DNA of 64,000 bases from DASVCS01 sp036381495 (GTDB taxonomy: Bacteria; Gemmatimonadota; Gemmatimonadetes; Longimicrobiales; RSA9), in assembly GCA_036381495.1 (NCBI GenBank), contig DASVCS010000123.1, positions 111,174-175,173 on the forward strand. The letters are read 5' to 3'. The notes below the pieces were generated by a model. That model saw nothing but the letters and a program-made list of their open reading frames with translations. It did not search any database and was not told the DNA's origin. Every line of letters begins with the position of its first letter. Position 1 is the first letter of the stretch. A program made the position numbers and the translations under genes. Below, in pieces: positions 1 through 8,911 of this stretch.

Positions 1-1139
1 AGCGTGGCCGTGCGGATCCGCTCGAAGAACTGTTCGCGGAACTCGTTGATCGGCGAAGCGGGGATCGGATCGCGGCGCTCCCAGAAGTTGTCCCACAGCG
101 CCGCCCGCTCCTCCGGGGTCGCATTCCGCAGCGAGTCCAGCTCATCATCGTAGGCGATGTACTCGAGGAATTCGAGCATTTCCTCGAAGTTGGCGACCAT
201 CCATTGATCGGAGATCGTCACGACCAGCGGTACGCGCTGCGCGGCCGCGGAGTCGCCGGGTACCATGGTCTCGACCCAGAGCCGGCCCAGCGGCAGTGTT
301 GACGTCGGGATCTCGACGATCGCGTGACGCATCTCCCCATCCGCCCCCTCGAGCACCGCCTCGGTCCGCCACACCTCCTCCTCGGCATCGTCCAGCACCC
401 GGACCTGGACCGATCTGCCGACCGGATAGCCGTATCCTTCGATGTAGAGTCGCGGCGCATCCCCACCGTACGCGATCGTGTGCCGCGGGTTGACGATCAG
501 CTCCGGCGTGGTGTCCTCGGAACTCCGCGCTTCGGCGCGGTAGACGAGCATCGGTGCCGACAACGCCGGCTTGCCGGTCCCGAACGCCGGGACCACCAGG
601 GTGTCGCGCGCCTCGAACCCCTGGCCGCCCGACCCGTCCCGCGCCTCCACCGTCACCACGTACTCTCCCGGCACGAGCGCGACCGCCGTCTGATAGACCA
701 CGCTCTCGTCCGTCCGGCTGGTCTCCGCGAACGTCGGTACGCGGACCACCTGCTCCCCGCCCACCTCGCGCACCTGCTGGCTGTCCTGCGCGAATTTCAA
801 CGACACCGTGTAGCGGCCGACGAACGCCGGACCCTCGCGCTGGAAGCGCAATGCACTGTTCGGCAGGGAAAGGCCGAACAGGACGTAGGTCGAATCGCTC
901 GGCCCCGCCATCGTGGCGAAACTCGCCACCGCCGGAAACCGCTCCGGCCCCGCGAGCATGCCGAGCTGGCGGTAGACCTGGAGCGGCTCGAGCACACCGG
1001 TTTCCGCCGGCGTCGGGTCGTGCGATGGACCCACGCCGGAACACGCCGCCGCGACGACGCTCACGAGTGCCGCAAGACGACTCCAACGCGAAGGGCCACC
1101 GGTAAGGTGGCCCTCACACGGAACTTCGGGTCTACTCAT
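1..1139 (-). CDS. GWxTD-family lipoprotein, N-terminal part (cut by window edge)
   Basis: Reading leftwards from ATG at 1139, 379 residues are visible before the frame leaves the window. Residues about 20-33 are a hydrophobic signal ending in a lipobox (AAAC), so C33 is the probable lipidated residue and the protein should sit on a membrane facing the periplasm. The middle is beta-rich, with repeated short strands. Near the edge it reads WDNFWERRDPIPASPINEF, which is the conserved stretch that precedes the GW-x-TD motif in this family; the motif itself would lie outside the window. The family is common in Gemmatimonadota and related phyla and its role is not known. A perfect 8-bp hairpin lies inside codons 10-16. 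The ATG has no strong ribosome binding site, so the start is only moderately sure; a downstream start would shorten the signal too much. Confidence 0.8.
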   Translation of the reverse strand, partial: MSRPEVPCEGHLTGGPSRWSRLAALVSVVAAACSGVGPSHDPTPAETGVLEPLQVYRQLGMLAGPERFPAVASFATMAGPSDSTYVLFGLSLPNSALRFQREGPAFVGRYTVSLKFAQDSQQVREVGGEQVVRVPTFAETSRTDESVVYQTAVALVPGEYVVTVEARDGSGGQGFEARDTLVVPAFGTGKPALSAPMLVYRAEARSSEDTTPELIVNPRHTIAYGGDAPRLYIEGYGYPVGRSVQVRVLDDAEEEVWRTEAVLEGADGEMRHAIVEIPTSTLPLGRLWVETMVPGDSAAAQRVPLVVTISDQWMVANFEEMLEFLEYIAYDDELDSLRNATPEERAALWDNFWERRDPIPASPINEFREQFFERIRTAT

Positions 1140-1146
1140 GCCCCGA

Positions 1147-1487
1147 TCACCCGCTGACGATAGCTCTCGCTTCCTGCGCATGCAGCGCCCCGCTCATCTT
1201 CCGCGCCGACTCCTCCATGTCGATCACCATCCCATCGATCCGCATCACGATGTATGCGCGATCGCCGCCGGGATGGCGATGGTCGGTCCGGCGGCCGTCG
1301 TGTCCAGTGCAACCTTGATGCCACCGGCGACCAACTGCGCGTCCACCTCGCCCGCGTTCCGGTGGGCGGCGAACGCTTCGATCATGCCGAGCACCGTGTC
1401 GAGAAACCCGAGCAATGGAGCGACGTTCGACACCATCGCAAGCCGGATGGGCCACCGCTCGAGTCGGGTGAACGTCGGATCCGGAGC
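1147..1487 (-). pseudogene. ExbB/TolQ-like proton channel relic
   Basis: The frame reads VSNVAPLLGFLDTVLGMIEAF followed closely by LVAGGIKVALDTTAAGPTIAIPAAIA; both are signature stretches of the MotA/TolQ/ExbB proton channel family (third transmembrane helix region). Near 1255 the frame shifts, and the family's C-terminal part (YIVMRIDGMVIDMEESARK) continues in another frame to a stop at 1147. Upstream, a TAA at 1488-1490 cuts the frame and the first two-thirds of a normal ExbB (about 220-240 residues) is missing. So this is a truncated, frameshifted remnant. A single assembly error could explain the frameshift but not the missing N-terminus. No ExbD or TonB gene is adjacent. Confidence 0.75.
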
Positions 1488-1625
1488 TTATGCACCCGGG
1501 AGTTGCAGCAGCATCGTAGCGAAGGTGCCGAGCCGCTCAAAGTAACTTCCGTCGACACGGATGCGCACCGGTACGTGGGAGCAGACTGATGGGAAACGTA
1601 CCATCCTCGACATGAAGTTGTGAGA

Positions 1626-1654
1626 ATCGTATGCGTGTGCCCGTTTCATGTCAA
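1626..1654 (-). promoter_or_regulatory. sigma70-type promoter facing the ExbB relic
   Basis: On the minus strand the sequence reads TTGACA (1654-1649), a 17-base spacer, then TACGAT (1631-1626). It is one of the best -35/-10 pairs in the window. Transcription would run into a 41-codon open frame ending at 1488 and then the ExbB relic. Confidence 0.6.
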
Positions 1655-1753
1655 GGGGTTGGCGCGTTCCGCGTTCTCCATGCGCCCGCGGCCGACCCTG
1701 GAGCATGAGATGTCCGTTCGCGCCCGCGCACGCGCCCGCGCAGGAGCTTTTCC

Positions 1754-2821
1754 TCAGGGGATGTAAGCCGGTTCCTTGATGCACGCCGCGAACTGGAGCG
1801 GCGCCTTTTCGGCGAGGGGCGGGACGATCCGGGCGCAGTCCGCGTCCTTGAGCGGGTGAGGGCAGCGGGGATGGAAGGGGCAGCCGCTGGGAGGCGCGGC
1901 GGGGCTGGGGATGTCGCCGGAGAGGACGATGCGTCCGCGGCGCCGGTGCGGCTCGGGCACCGGCACGGCGGAGAGGAGCGCGCGGGTGTAGGGGTGGCGG
2001 GGCGAGCGAATGACGTCGGTCGTGGCGCCGATCTCGACGATCCGGCCGAGGTACATGACGGCGATGCGGTCGCTGACGTGTTCGACCACGCTCAGGTCGT
2101 GGGCGATGAAGAGGTAGGCGAGCCCGAGCCGGGCCTGGAGGTCCTGGATGAGGTTCAGGACCTGGGCCTGAACGGAGACGTCGAGTGCCGAGACGGGCTC
2201 GTCGCACACGATGAAGTCGGGTTCGACGGAGAGCGCGCGCGCGATGCCGATGCGCTGGCGCTGGCCGCCGCTGAACTCGTGGGGGTAGCGCTGCGCGTGG
2301 TCGGGCGAGAGGCCGACGAGATCGAGCAGCTCGCGGACGCGTGCGTCGCGGGCGCGTCCGCGGGCGAGGCCGTGGACCTGAAGCGCCTCGCGCAGGGTGT
2401 CTCCGACGGTCATGCGGGGGTTGAGCGAGCCGAACGGGTCCTGGAAGACCATCTGGGCGCGCCGCCGGAGGCGCCGCAGCGCAGCGGCATCCATCGAGAA
2501 GATGTCGACGCCGTCGAAGCGAGCGGTTCCGGCGGTCGGTTCGAGGAGGCGGAGCACGGTCCGGCCCGTGGTCGTCTTCCCCGAGCCGGACTCGCCTACG
2601 AGCCCGAGCGTCTCGCCGCGGCGCACCCAGAAGTCGACGTCATCGACGGCGCGCACCCAGGTGGTCGTCCGGCCGAGGGGGCCGCGACGGATCGGGAAAT
2701 ACTTCCGGAGTCCGCGCACGTCGAGGATCGCGTCGGGCGGCGCCGGCAACTCCGCGGGCGTCCGCCCGCGCACGTCACTGTCGCCCTTCGCCGGGGGCAG
2801 ACCCTCGATGGCGTCCCTCAT
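1754..2821 (-). CDS. oligopeptide/dipeptide ABC importer ATP-binding protein (OppF/DppF type)
   Basis: Cytoplasmic ATPase of a peptide importer. Walker A GESGSGKT lies at residues about 76-83 from the chosen start, the signature reads FSGGQRQRIGIARAL and Walker B reads VCDEPVSALD. The C-terminal oligopeptide/HPY-type domain with the Cys-bearing motif CPFHPRCPHPLKDADC is typical of OppD/OppF/DppF. The start at 2821 is preferred because GGAGAGG sits five bases upstream; in-frame ATGs at 2839 and 2890 (the latter overlapping oppD) are alternatives. It is the last gene of a same-strand run A-B-C-D-F, separated by 55 bases from the D gene. The exact peptide substrate cannot be told from sequence. 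Confidence 0.92.
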   Translation of the reverse strand: MRDAIEGLPPAKGDSDVRGRTPAELPAPPDAILDVRGLRKYFPIRRGPLGRTTTWVRAVDDVDFWVRRGETLGLVGESGSGKTTTGRTVLRLLEPTAGTARFDGVDIFSMDAAALRRLRRRAQMVFQDPFGSLNPRMTVGDTLREALQVHGLARGRARDARVRELLDLVGLSPDHAQRYPHEFSGGQRQRIGIARALSVEPDFIVCDEPVSALDVSVQAQVLNLIQDLQARLGLAYLFIAHDLSVVEHVSDRIAVMYLGRIVEIGATTDVIRSPRHPYTRALLSAVPVPEPHRRRGRIVLSGDIPSPAAPPSGCPFHPRCPHPLKDADCARIVPPLAEKAPLQFAACIKEPAYIP

Positions 2822-2876
2822 TCCATCCTCTCCGGACATCGGGCCGCCGACCCCGGCCCCGATCCGCCGTTCCCGC

Positions 2877-4037
2877 TCACCGCTCGACATCCTCTTCGAT
2901 ATCGGGATCGCCCGCGAGCGGTTCCGCGGGTGCGGCCGGCGGCGCGAGTTCGGGCGGCGTGGCGGCATCTTCGGCCGCGGCGCGCCGGTGATACGACTCG
3001 GCGGGCGTCCGGCCGACGCCGCCGCCGTACGGGCCGTACTCGCGGTCCACCGCCTCGCGGCGCTCGGGGTGCTCTTCGAGCCAGCAGCGTGAGGTGTGGC
3101 CCGGGCCCGCGCGGAGCAGTGGGGGCTCCGCCTCGACGCACAGATCCCAGCCGTAGGGGCAGCGGGGGTGGAAGCGGCAGGCGACCGGCCAGGCGACGGG
3201 GCTCGGCACCGTGCCCGGGATCACGGCGAGGCGTTCGACCGGCCGGTCGAGCCGCGGGATCGCGCGCAACAGGCCGCGCGTGTAGGGATGGCGCGGGTCG
3301 GCGAAGATGTCGTCGACGCGGCCCTCCTCCATGATCCGACCGCCGTACATCACGACGACGCGGTCGCACACTTCCGCGACCACGCCCAGGTCGTGCGTGA
3401 TCAGGATCACGGCCATTCCGAGGCGCTCGCGCAGCTCGGCCAGCAGTTCCAGGATCTGCGCCTGGATCGTCACGTCCAGCGCCGTCGTCGGCTCGTCGGC
3501 GATCAGCAGGTCCGGCTCGCACGCCAGCGCCATTGCGATCATGACGCGCTGCCGCATGCCGCCCGACAACTGGTGGGGATAGGCGTCGACCCGCTGCTCC
3601 GGCGCCGCGATCCCGACCAGGCGGAGCAGCTCGATCGCCCGCGCCCGCGCCTCCCGCTTCCCCGAGCCGCGATGGAACCGCAGCGATTCCACGATCTGGT
3701 CCCCCACCGGGTAGACCGGATTCAGCGACGTCATCGGTTCCTGGAAGATCATCGCGATGTCGTTGCCGCGGATTCGCCGCATCCGCTCTTCCGGCGCCGC
3801 CAGCAGATCCTCGCCTTTGAACCGGACCGAGCTGCCGGGCTGGATCCGGCCGGGCGGCTCCGGCACCAGCCGCATCAACGAGAGCGACGTCACGGACTTC
3901 CCGCTCCCGCTCTCGCCCACGATCCCCAGCATCTCGCCCGCCTCGAGCGAGAACGAGACGCCGTCGACCGCGCGTGCGACGCCGGATTCGGTCTCGAAGT
4001 ACGTACGCAGGTCGATGACTTCCAGGAGCGGCGGCAT
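2877..4037 (-). CDS. oligopeptide/dipeptide ABC importer ATP-binding protein (OppD/DppD type)
   Basis: Second ATPase of the importer, 386 residues. Walker A GESGSGKS is at residues 41-48, followed by the signature LSGGMRQRVMIAMAL and Walker B LIADEPTTALD. The C-terminal domain carries the Cys pattern CRFHPRCPYGWDLC seen in OppD/DppD. The tail after about residue 330 is rich in Ala, Pro and Glu and has no recognisable domain. The start is fixed by translational coupling: its ATG at 4037 shares one base with the TGA of the upstream permease (TGATG). It would pair with the F-type ATPase to form the heterodimeric engine under the two permeases. Confidence 0.93.
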   Translation of the reverse strand: MPPLLEVIDLRTYFETESGVARAVDGVSFSLEAGEMLGIVGESGSGKSVTSLSLMRLVPEPPGRIQPGSSVRFKGEDLLAAPEERMRRIRGNDIAMIFQEPMTSLNPVYPVGDQIVESLRFHRGSGKREARARAIELLRLVGIAAPEQRVDAYPHQLSGGMRQRVMIAMALACEPDLLIADEPTTALDVTIQAQILELLAELRERLGMAVILITHDLGVVAEVCDRVVVMYGGRIMEEGRVDDIFADPRHPYTRGLLRAIPRLDRPVERLAVIPGTVPSPVAWPVACRFHPRCPYGWDLCVEAEPPLLRAGPGHTSRCWLEEHPERREAVDREYGPYGGGVGRTPAESYHRRAAAEDAATPPELAPPAAPAEPLAGDPDIEEDVER

Positions 4038-5263
4038 CACGTCCTCAACCTCGGATCCAGTGCATCGCGCAGCCCATCGCCCACCAGGTTGAAGGCCAGC
4101 ACGGTCAGGACGATGGCCAGGCCCGGAAAGGTGGCGACCCACCACGCGCCGATCAGGTTCTGCCGGCCGTCGGCGACCATGTTCCCCCAGGACGGCGTGG
4201 GCGGCGGCACGCCCAGTCCCAGGAACGACAGCCCGGCTTCGAGCACGATCGTGTTGCCGATCCCGAGCGTCGCCGCGACGATCACGGGTGCGAGCACGTT
4301 CGGGATCAGGTGCCGCAGGATGATCCGTGGCCGGCTCATCCCGAGCGCCTGCGCCGCGGTGATGAACTCGCGCTCCCTCAGGCTCAGCACTTCGCCGCGG
4401 ACGATGCGCGCCGTGCCCGGCCACTGCGTCAGGCCGAGCACCACGATGATCAGCGGGATGGATGCCCTGAAGAGGGCGACGATCATGATCAGCAGCACGA
4501 GGCGCGGGAACGCGAGGACCATGTCGGTGAAGCGCATGATCACGGCATCGCCGCGGCCGCCGAGATAGCCGGCCACGGCGCCGAGCAGCGTCCCGAGCGT
4601 GATGCTGATGCCGACGGCGACGAACGCGATCGAGAGCGAGATGCGCGCGCCGAAGATCATGCGGCTCAAGACGTCGCGTCCGAACTGGTCGGTGCCGAGC
4701 CAGTACTCGGCCGATGGCGGCAGGTACCCCGTGCGGACGATGTCGCCCTGGGCAATGGGGTCGTACGGCGCGAGCAGCGGCGCGAGCAGTGCGACGAAAT
4801 AGAGGATGACCAGCGCGCCGAGCCCGGCCATGGCGAGACGGTTGCGACGGAACAGCCGCGCCGCGATGCGCCACTGCGAGTCGCCGCGGCTGCGCGGCCG
4901 CCGCGGCACGAGGTCCCGCTGCGCGTACACCCAGATCGACGCCAGTGCCAGCAGGAGCGTGATCGCGGCGACGTAGTCATCCACCGAGCCACGCGCCGGG
5001 ATCGCCATGATGCGGTCGCTCGAGAGGGAGAGGATCGCCAGGACCAGTCCCCAGGCGAGGAGGAGCGCCATCCCGCGCGCCCACGCGCCCACCGCGAGTT
5101 GACCGACCCCGGGGAGCAGCGCGGAGAGGATCCGCGCGTAGACGGGCGCCGGCTCTTGCGGCGGCTCCTCCGCGAGTGCGCCCGCCCGATCCGCCGGTGC
5201 CAACACGGGCCCGGGCGGCATCGACTCGGCATCCGGCTGCGCGTGCCGGTGCTGCTCAGCCAT
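4037..5263 (-). CDS. peptide ABC importer permease (OppC/DppC type) with N-terminal extension
   Basis: 408 residues, against roughly 280-320 for a usual DppC. The C-terminal about 270 residues hold the binding-protein-dependent transport core with several membrane helices, the family motif YWLGTDQFGRDVLSRMIFG and the EAA-type loop EFITAAQALGMSRPRIILRH that contacts the ATPase. The first about 130 residues are extra: an acidic, Pro-rich leader, then two more hydrophobic segments around residues 45-75 and 93-110 with the motif LLPGVGQLAVGAWARGM. That motif resembles the GxGQxxxG-type small membrane domains seen in many bacteria. TGATG coupling joins it to the D-type ATPase. The extension is an unusual fusion and its role is unknown. 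Confidence 0.92.
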   Translation of the reverse strand: MAEQHRHAQPDAESMPPGPVLAPADRAGALAEEPPQEPAPVYARILSALLPGVGQLAVGAWARGMALLLAWGLVLAILSLSSDRIMAIPARGSVDDYVAAITLLLALASIWVYAQRDLVPRRPRSRGDSQWRIAARLFRRNRLAMAGLGALVILYFVALLAPLLAPYDPIAQGDIVRTGYLPPSAEYWLGTDQFGRDVLSRMIFGARISLSIAFVAVGISITLGTLLGAVAGYLGGRGDAVIMRFTDMVLAFPRLVLLIMIVALFRASIPLIIVVLGLTQWPGTARIVRGEVLSLREREFITAAQALGMSRPRIILRHLIPNVLAPVIVAATLGIGNTIVLEAGLSFLGLGVPPPTPSWGNMVADGRQNLIGAWWVATFPGLAIVLTVLAFNLVGDGLRDALDPRLRT

Positions 5264-5277
5264 GGAGGCGGCGTCCG

Positions 5278-6261
5278 TCAGTCATACCGGATCCGCGGAT
5301 CGGCGACTGCGTACAGCACGTCGGCGATCAGGTTCCCCGCCACGACCATGGCCGCGAAGATGAAGCCCGTCGCCATGACCACCGGGTAGTCGCGCTGGAA
5401 GATGGCATCCACAATGACGCGTCCCATCCCCGGCCAGGCGAAGATGACCTCGACGAAGACCGCGCCGCTGAACAGGAACGGTAGGTAGAGGCCGAGCAGC
5501 GTGATGACCGGGAGCAGCGAATTGCGCAGCGCGTGCTTGAGGATGACGACCCGTTCGGGGAGTCCCTTGGCGCGGGCCGTCCGGATGTAGTCCTGGCGGA
5601 CCACTTCGAGCATCTGGCCGCGGGTGTAGCGCGCGACGCCGGCGGCGAGAACGAGCGTCAGCGTTGCGGTCGGCAGCACGAGGTGGGCGAGCCGGTCGCC
5701 CACCCGTTGCCAGAAGGGGAGGAAGTCGTAATCGATGCTCGTCACACCGGTGGGTGGCAGCGCGACCGGCCACCCCCACTGGTACGCCTTGAGGGCGAAG
5801 ACGAGCATGAGCATGAGTCCCAGCCAGAAGGATGGCATCGAATAGAAGAAGAGGGACGTCACGCTGAGCGCGCTGTCGACGGCCGAATGCTGGCGGACCG
5901 CCTGGAAGACGCCGATCGCGATGCCGAGCAGGAAGACGAGCACCAGAGCGGCGCCGGCCAGGATCAGCGTGTTGGGCAGGGCATCCAGGATGACGTCCGC
6001 GACCGGACGACCCTGGCCGAACGAGTAGCCGAAGTCGCCGGTGATGAATGCGCCGAGCCAGTGCAGGTACCGGATGTGGAGCGGCTGGTCGAGCCCGAAG
6101 TTGCTGCGGATCTGCTCGAGGACGGCGGGCGGCACGCCGGGGCGGACGTAATACGCCGTGGGATCGCCGGGCGCGAGGTTGAGCACGACGAAGATCAGCG
6201 TGGCGACCCCGAGGAGGAGCGGGATCGCGCCGAGTGTCCTGCGGATGAGATAAGCGCCCAT
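5278..6261 (-). CDS. peptide ABC importer permease (OppB/DppB type)
   Basis: 327 residues, normal length. It starts with the usual DppB N-terminus MGAYLIRRTLGAIPLLLGVA, has about six membrane helices, and carries the EAA loop DYIRTARAKGLPERVVILKH used for coupling to the ATPases. It ends 14 bases before the C-type permease and follows the binding protein by 22 bases, so the importer genes are almost surely one transcript. It forms the inner-membrane channel with the C-type subunit and imports peptides from the periplasm. Confidence 0.94.
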   Translation of the reverse strand: MGAYLIRRTLGAIPLLLGVATLIFVVLNLAPGDPTAYYVRPGVPPAVLEQIRSNFGLDQPLHIRYLHWLGAFITGDFGYSFGQGRPVADVILDALPNTLILAGAALVLVFLLGIAIGVFQAVRQHSAVDSALSVTSLFFYSMPSFWLGLMLMLVFALKAYQWGWPVALPPTGVTSIDYDFLPFWQRVGDRLAHLVLPTATLTLVLAAGVARYTRGQMLEVVRQDYIRTARAKGLPERVVILKHALRNSLLPVITLLGLYLPFLFSGAVFVEVIFAWPGMGRVIVDAIFQRDYPVVMATGFIFAAMVVAGNLIADVLYAVADPRIRYD

Positions 6262-6283
6262 GGCTGCCCGTGATCCCCCGTCG

Positions 6284-7945
6284 CTAGCGGCGTTCTCCGC
6301 CCGGGAGCCACCAGTCGGCGATGCTCACCAGCTCGCCGCGCGGGTCCATGACGACGCCCTGGATGCGCTGGCGCGATGCAGCCAGTTCATTGAGCCAGAA
6401 CAGGAAGGTGAACGGCTGTTCTTCCCGGAGCAGCTCCGTGAACTCCGCCCAGATCGCGCGGGCGCTGTCCGGATCCGTTGCGGCGGCGCCGCGCTCGATG
6501 AGCGCATCGGCTCGAGGGTTCGCGAACGAACTGCGGTTGGCCGAGCCGGGCACATCGGCCCAGCGCGAATGGAAGAGCGCGCTCGGCGCCGACGCGACCT
6601 GGAAATTGTCGAGGACCCAGTTGGTCAGGACGGCATCGAAGTCACGGCCGCGGTGGCGGGTGAGCAGCGTCTGGAACTCGAGGGGCTGGATCTCCACGCC
6701 GGCGCCGACCGCGCGGAGGTCGCTCTGTACGACCTCGGCGATCGCGCGGTTCAACGGGCTCTCCTGGCTGGTCAGGAGCGTGAAGCGCAGCGCTCGGCCG
6801 GCGGCGTTCTCGCGGATGCCGTCGCCGTTGCGGTCGATCCATCCCGCGTCGCTCAGGAGGCGCGCGGCGCGGGCCGTGTCGTGGGGCAGCGGCTGCACCT
6901 GTTCCGGGAAGAGCGGGCTCCACGGCGGGATCGGGCCCACGGCCGGCGTGCCGTAGCCTTCGAGCAGCGCGGCGATGATTGCGCCGCGGTCGATCGCGAA
7001 CGTCATCGCGCGCCGGACCCGCGCATCGTCGAACGGCGCCCGGCGGGTGTTCCAGCCGATGTAATAGAAGGTGCGGCCCGGAAAGGCGAACAGCCGCAGG
7101 TCCGGGCTGGACTCGATCTGCGCGGCCTGGTCGGGGAAGACCGGGAGATCGACGTCCACGCCGCCCGTGATCAGCTCCGTCAGCATGGTCGGCGCCTCCG
7201 GGATGATCCGGAAGATGACGCGGTCCAGGTACGGCGGTCCGCCCAGCGCTTCGGGGAACATCGAGTCCCGGGCGATGACCAGGCGCTCGTTCGCACGCCG
7301 CTCGACGAAGCGGTACGGCCCGCTGCCCACGGGGGCGCGGTTGTACGGCGCGGTGCGGAGCTGCGCGGGCGGAACGTCTTCGAGGAGGTGCCGCGGCAGC
7401 GGCGCCCACCAGAAGTCCTCGAGCGCCTGCGCGTGCGGTCGGCTGAAGTCGAAGCGGATCGCGAAGCTGTCGATGACCTCGGCGCTCTCGACCCGGCTCA
7501 GGTACGCGGAGTTCAGCAGCGATGCCGTCTCAGGGTTCTTCGCGAGATCGAACGTGAAGGCCACGTCCTCCGCCGTCACGAGCGGCCCATCGTGCCAGTG
7601 TACGTCGCGGCGCAGATGGAAGAGCACCGCCGTATCCCCCAGCAACTCCCACGACTGCGCCAGGTACGGCCGGACCTCGAGATCCTCGTCGTACTGGATG
7701 AGCGGCGTGAAGAGCGCGTACTTCATCAGCTCATCCGTGTAGATGTCGGTGTTCGTGACCGGATTGAAGCCGCCGAACGCGGTCCGCTTGCCGACCACCG
7801 CAGTCCCGCCGCGCACGGGCGCGCCCGTGACGGGACCGCCGCCGCGCTCTTCACCGCGGCACGCGCCCAGCGCCATGAAGAGGACCAGGAGACCGAGCAG
7901 CCCCGGGCATCGCGGCGCATGGGGCGTACCGTGTACTGCGTGCAT
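6284..7945 (-). CDS. peptide-binding lipoprotein of the ABC importer (SBP family 5)
   Basis: 553 residues. A hydrophobic signal ends in the lipobox LGAC, so C29 is the probable lipid anchor. The body is a family 5 extracellular solute-binding protein: an early conserved LVTAEDVAFTFDLAK segment, the DVDLPVFPDQ region, and the family-typical stretch AMTFAIDRGAIIAALLEGYG in the middle. In a didermic cell it would be tethered to the outer leaflet of the inner membrane and deliver peptides to the B/C permeases encoded downstream. It follows the octanoyltransferase gene by 26 bases on the same strand. A GTG three bases upstream of the ATG is an alternative start. Specificity is undetermined; a peptide, opine or other small solute is possible. 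Confidence 0.92.
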   Translation of the reverse strand: MHAVHGTPHAPRCPGLLGLLVLFMALGACRGEERGGGPVTGAPVRGGTAVVGKRTAFGGFNPVTNTDIYTDELMKYALFTPLIQYDEDLEVRPYLAQSWELLGDTAVLFHLRRDVHWHDGPLVTAEDVAFTFDLAKNPETASLLNSAYLSRVESAEVIDSFAIRFDFSRPHAQALEDFWWAPLPRHLLEDVPPAQLRTAPYNRAPVGSGPYRFVERRANERLVIARDSMFPEALGGPPYLDRVIFRIIPEAPTMLTELITGGVDVDLPVFPDQAAQIESSPDLRLFAFPGRTFYYIGWNTRRAPFDDARVRRAMTFAIDRGAIIAALLEGYGTPAVGPIPPWSPLFPEQVQPLPHDTARAARLLSDAGWIDRNGDGIRENAAGRALRFTLLTSQESPLNRAIAEVVQSDLRAVGAGVEIQPLEFQTLLTRHRGRDFDAVLTNWVLDNFQVASAPSALFHSRWADVPGSANRSSFANPRADALIERGAAATDPDSARAIWAEFTELLREEQPFTFLFWLNELAASRQRIQGVVMDPRGELVSIADWWLPGGERR

Positions 7946-7971
7946 TCACCGCCTCCGGCGAAGGATCGGGA

Positions 7972-8754
7972 TCACCGCCGCCAGGTCCAGGCGGCGGAGC
8001 GGAAGTGCGCCGTGAGGTCCCGGATCCGGCGGAGTTCCGCGCGGCTGGCCCCAGCGCGGGCAAAAGCGATGCCGGCCGCCATCTCGAAACCCGCGACCAC
8101 CGCGGCCACCAGCTCCGGCCACGAAGGTACGCCGTTCAGGAGCGTCGCGAGCGACGTCGCGCCCGTCTCCGCTCGCGGCGCCGCCTCGCCGAGCAGCTCC
8201 GCGACGACCCGCTGCCCGTCCTCGACCAGGATCGAGCCGTGCTGGAGCAGTGTACGCCGCTCGCAGCGTTGCGCGCTCCCCACCAGCTTGCGTCCACCTA
8301 CCACGACCTCACCCGGCGCAGCGGCGCGGAAGCACGTGCCGACCGGCGACCCGCCCCTGGGACCCGGTCCGCCCACCGCCGCCGGCTCCGCCGCCACACC
8401 CAACCGCCGCAGCCCCACGGCCAGCGCGCGATGCACCGCGTGGTAGCTCTCGCGCGGCGTGCCCAGCGCGCCGACCGGAACCGCTACCGCGTAGGTCAGC
8501 TCGCGGTCATGATAGACGGCGCCGCCGCCCGTCGGCCGCCGCACGACGTCGATGCCGCGCGCTGCCGCCGAATTCGCCAGCGACCGCCCGGGCGTCGGCT
8601 GGTTCCGCCCGAGCGAAAGACACGCCGGCGCCCACCGGTAGAGTCGCAGCACCGGGCGCCCACCCGCCTGTACGCCCTCGAGCAGCGCCTGGTCGAACGC
8701 CATGTTCTCCGCGCCGCACCGCGGCACGGCATCGACGATCAGGCGCCAGTCCAT
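7972..8754 (-). CDS. lipoate/octanoate protein transferase (LipM-like, LplA fold)
   Basis: 260 residues with the biotin/lipoate A/B ligase fold: RRPTGGGAVYHDRELTYAV at about 72-90, a Cys at C141 in PVGTCF, and GGRKLVGSAQ at 152-162. The Cys right after the G-T pair and the GRK-x-x-GSAQ segment match the LipM/LipL octanoyltransferases, which use an acyl-thioester Cys, better than the ATP-using lipoate ligase LplA. LipM moves octanoate from acyl carrier protein to GcvH; gcvP and gcvH lie just beyond on the same strand, which fits that role. The start at 8754 has GGGAGGG about seven bases upstream. A plain lipoate ligase remains possible. Confidence 0.8.
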   Translation of the reverse strand: MDWRLIVDAVPRCGAENMAFDQALLEGVQAGGRPVLRLYRWAPACLSLGRNQPTPGRSLANSAAARGIDVVRRPTGGGAVYHDRELTYAVAVPVGALGTPRESYHAVHRALAVGLRRLGVAAEPAAVGGPGPRGGSPVGTCFRAAAPGEVVVGGRKLVGSAQRCERRTLLQHGSILVEDGQRVVAELLGEAAPRAETGATSLATLLNGVPSWPELVAAVVAGFEMAAGIAFARAGASRAELRRIRDLTAHFRSAAWTWRR

Positions 8755-8770
8755 GAATGGCCCTCCCGTG

Positions 8771-8905
8771 CGCGTGCGGGTGCGCGGCCCGCTCCCGTTT
8801 CCCGTAAACGTAAACGTTCCCGCTCCCGCTCCCGGCAGTTCCCATCCAGCTCCCGGCCCTCCCCGGGTCATCCTCCCCACCACCGCACTCCCACCCGGGA
8901 ACTCC
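8771..8905 (+). repeat. dispersed repeat family A, copy at 8.8 kb
   Basis: Between the octanoyltransferase start and the gcvP stop. The core at 8804-8835 reads GTAAACGTAAACGTT followed by three CCCGCT/CCCGG units, then a GTTCCCATCCAGCTCCCGG stretch, and ends in AGCCCTAGCCC. The same order recurs, mostly inverted, at 27.6 kb and 47.5 kb and in the same orientation at 29.5 kb. Confidence 0.8.
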
Positions 8906-8911
8906 CCAGCC

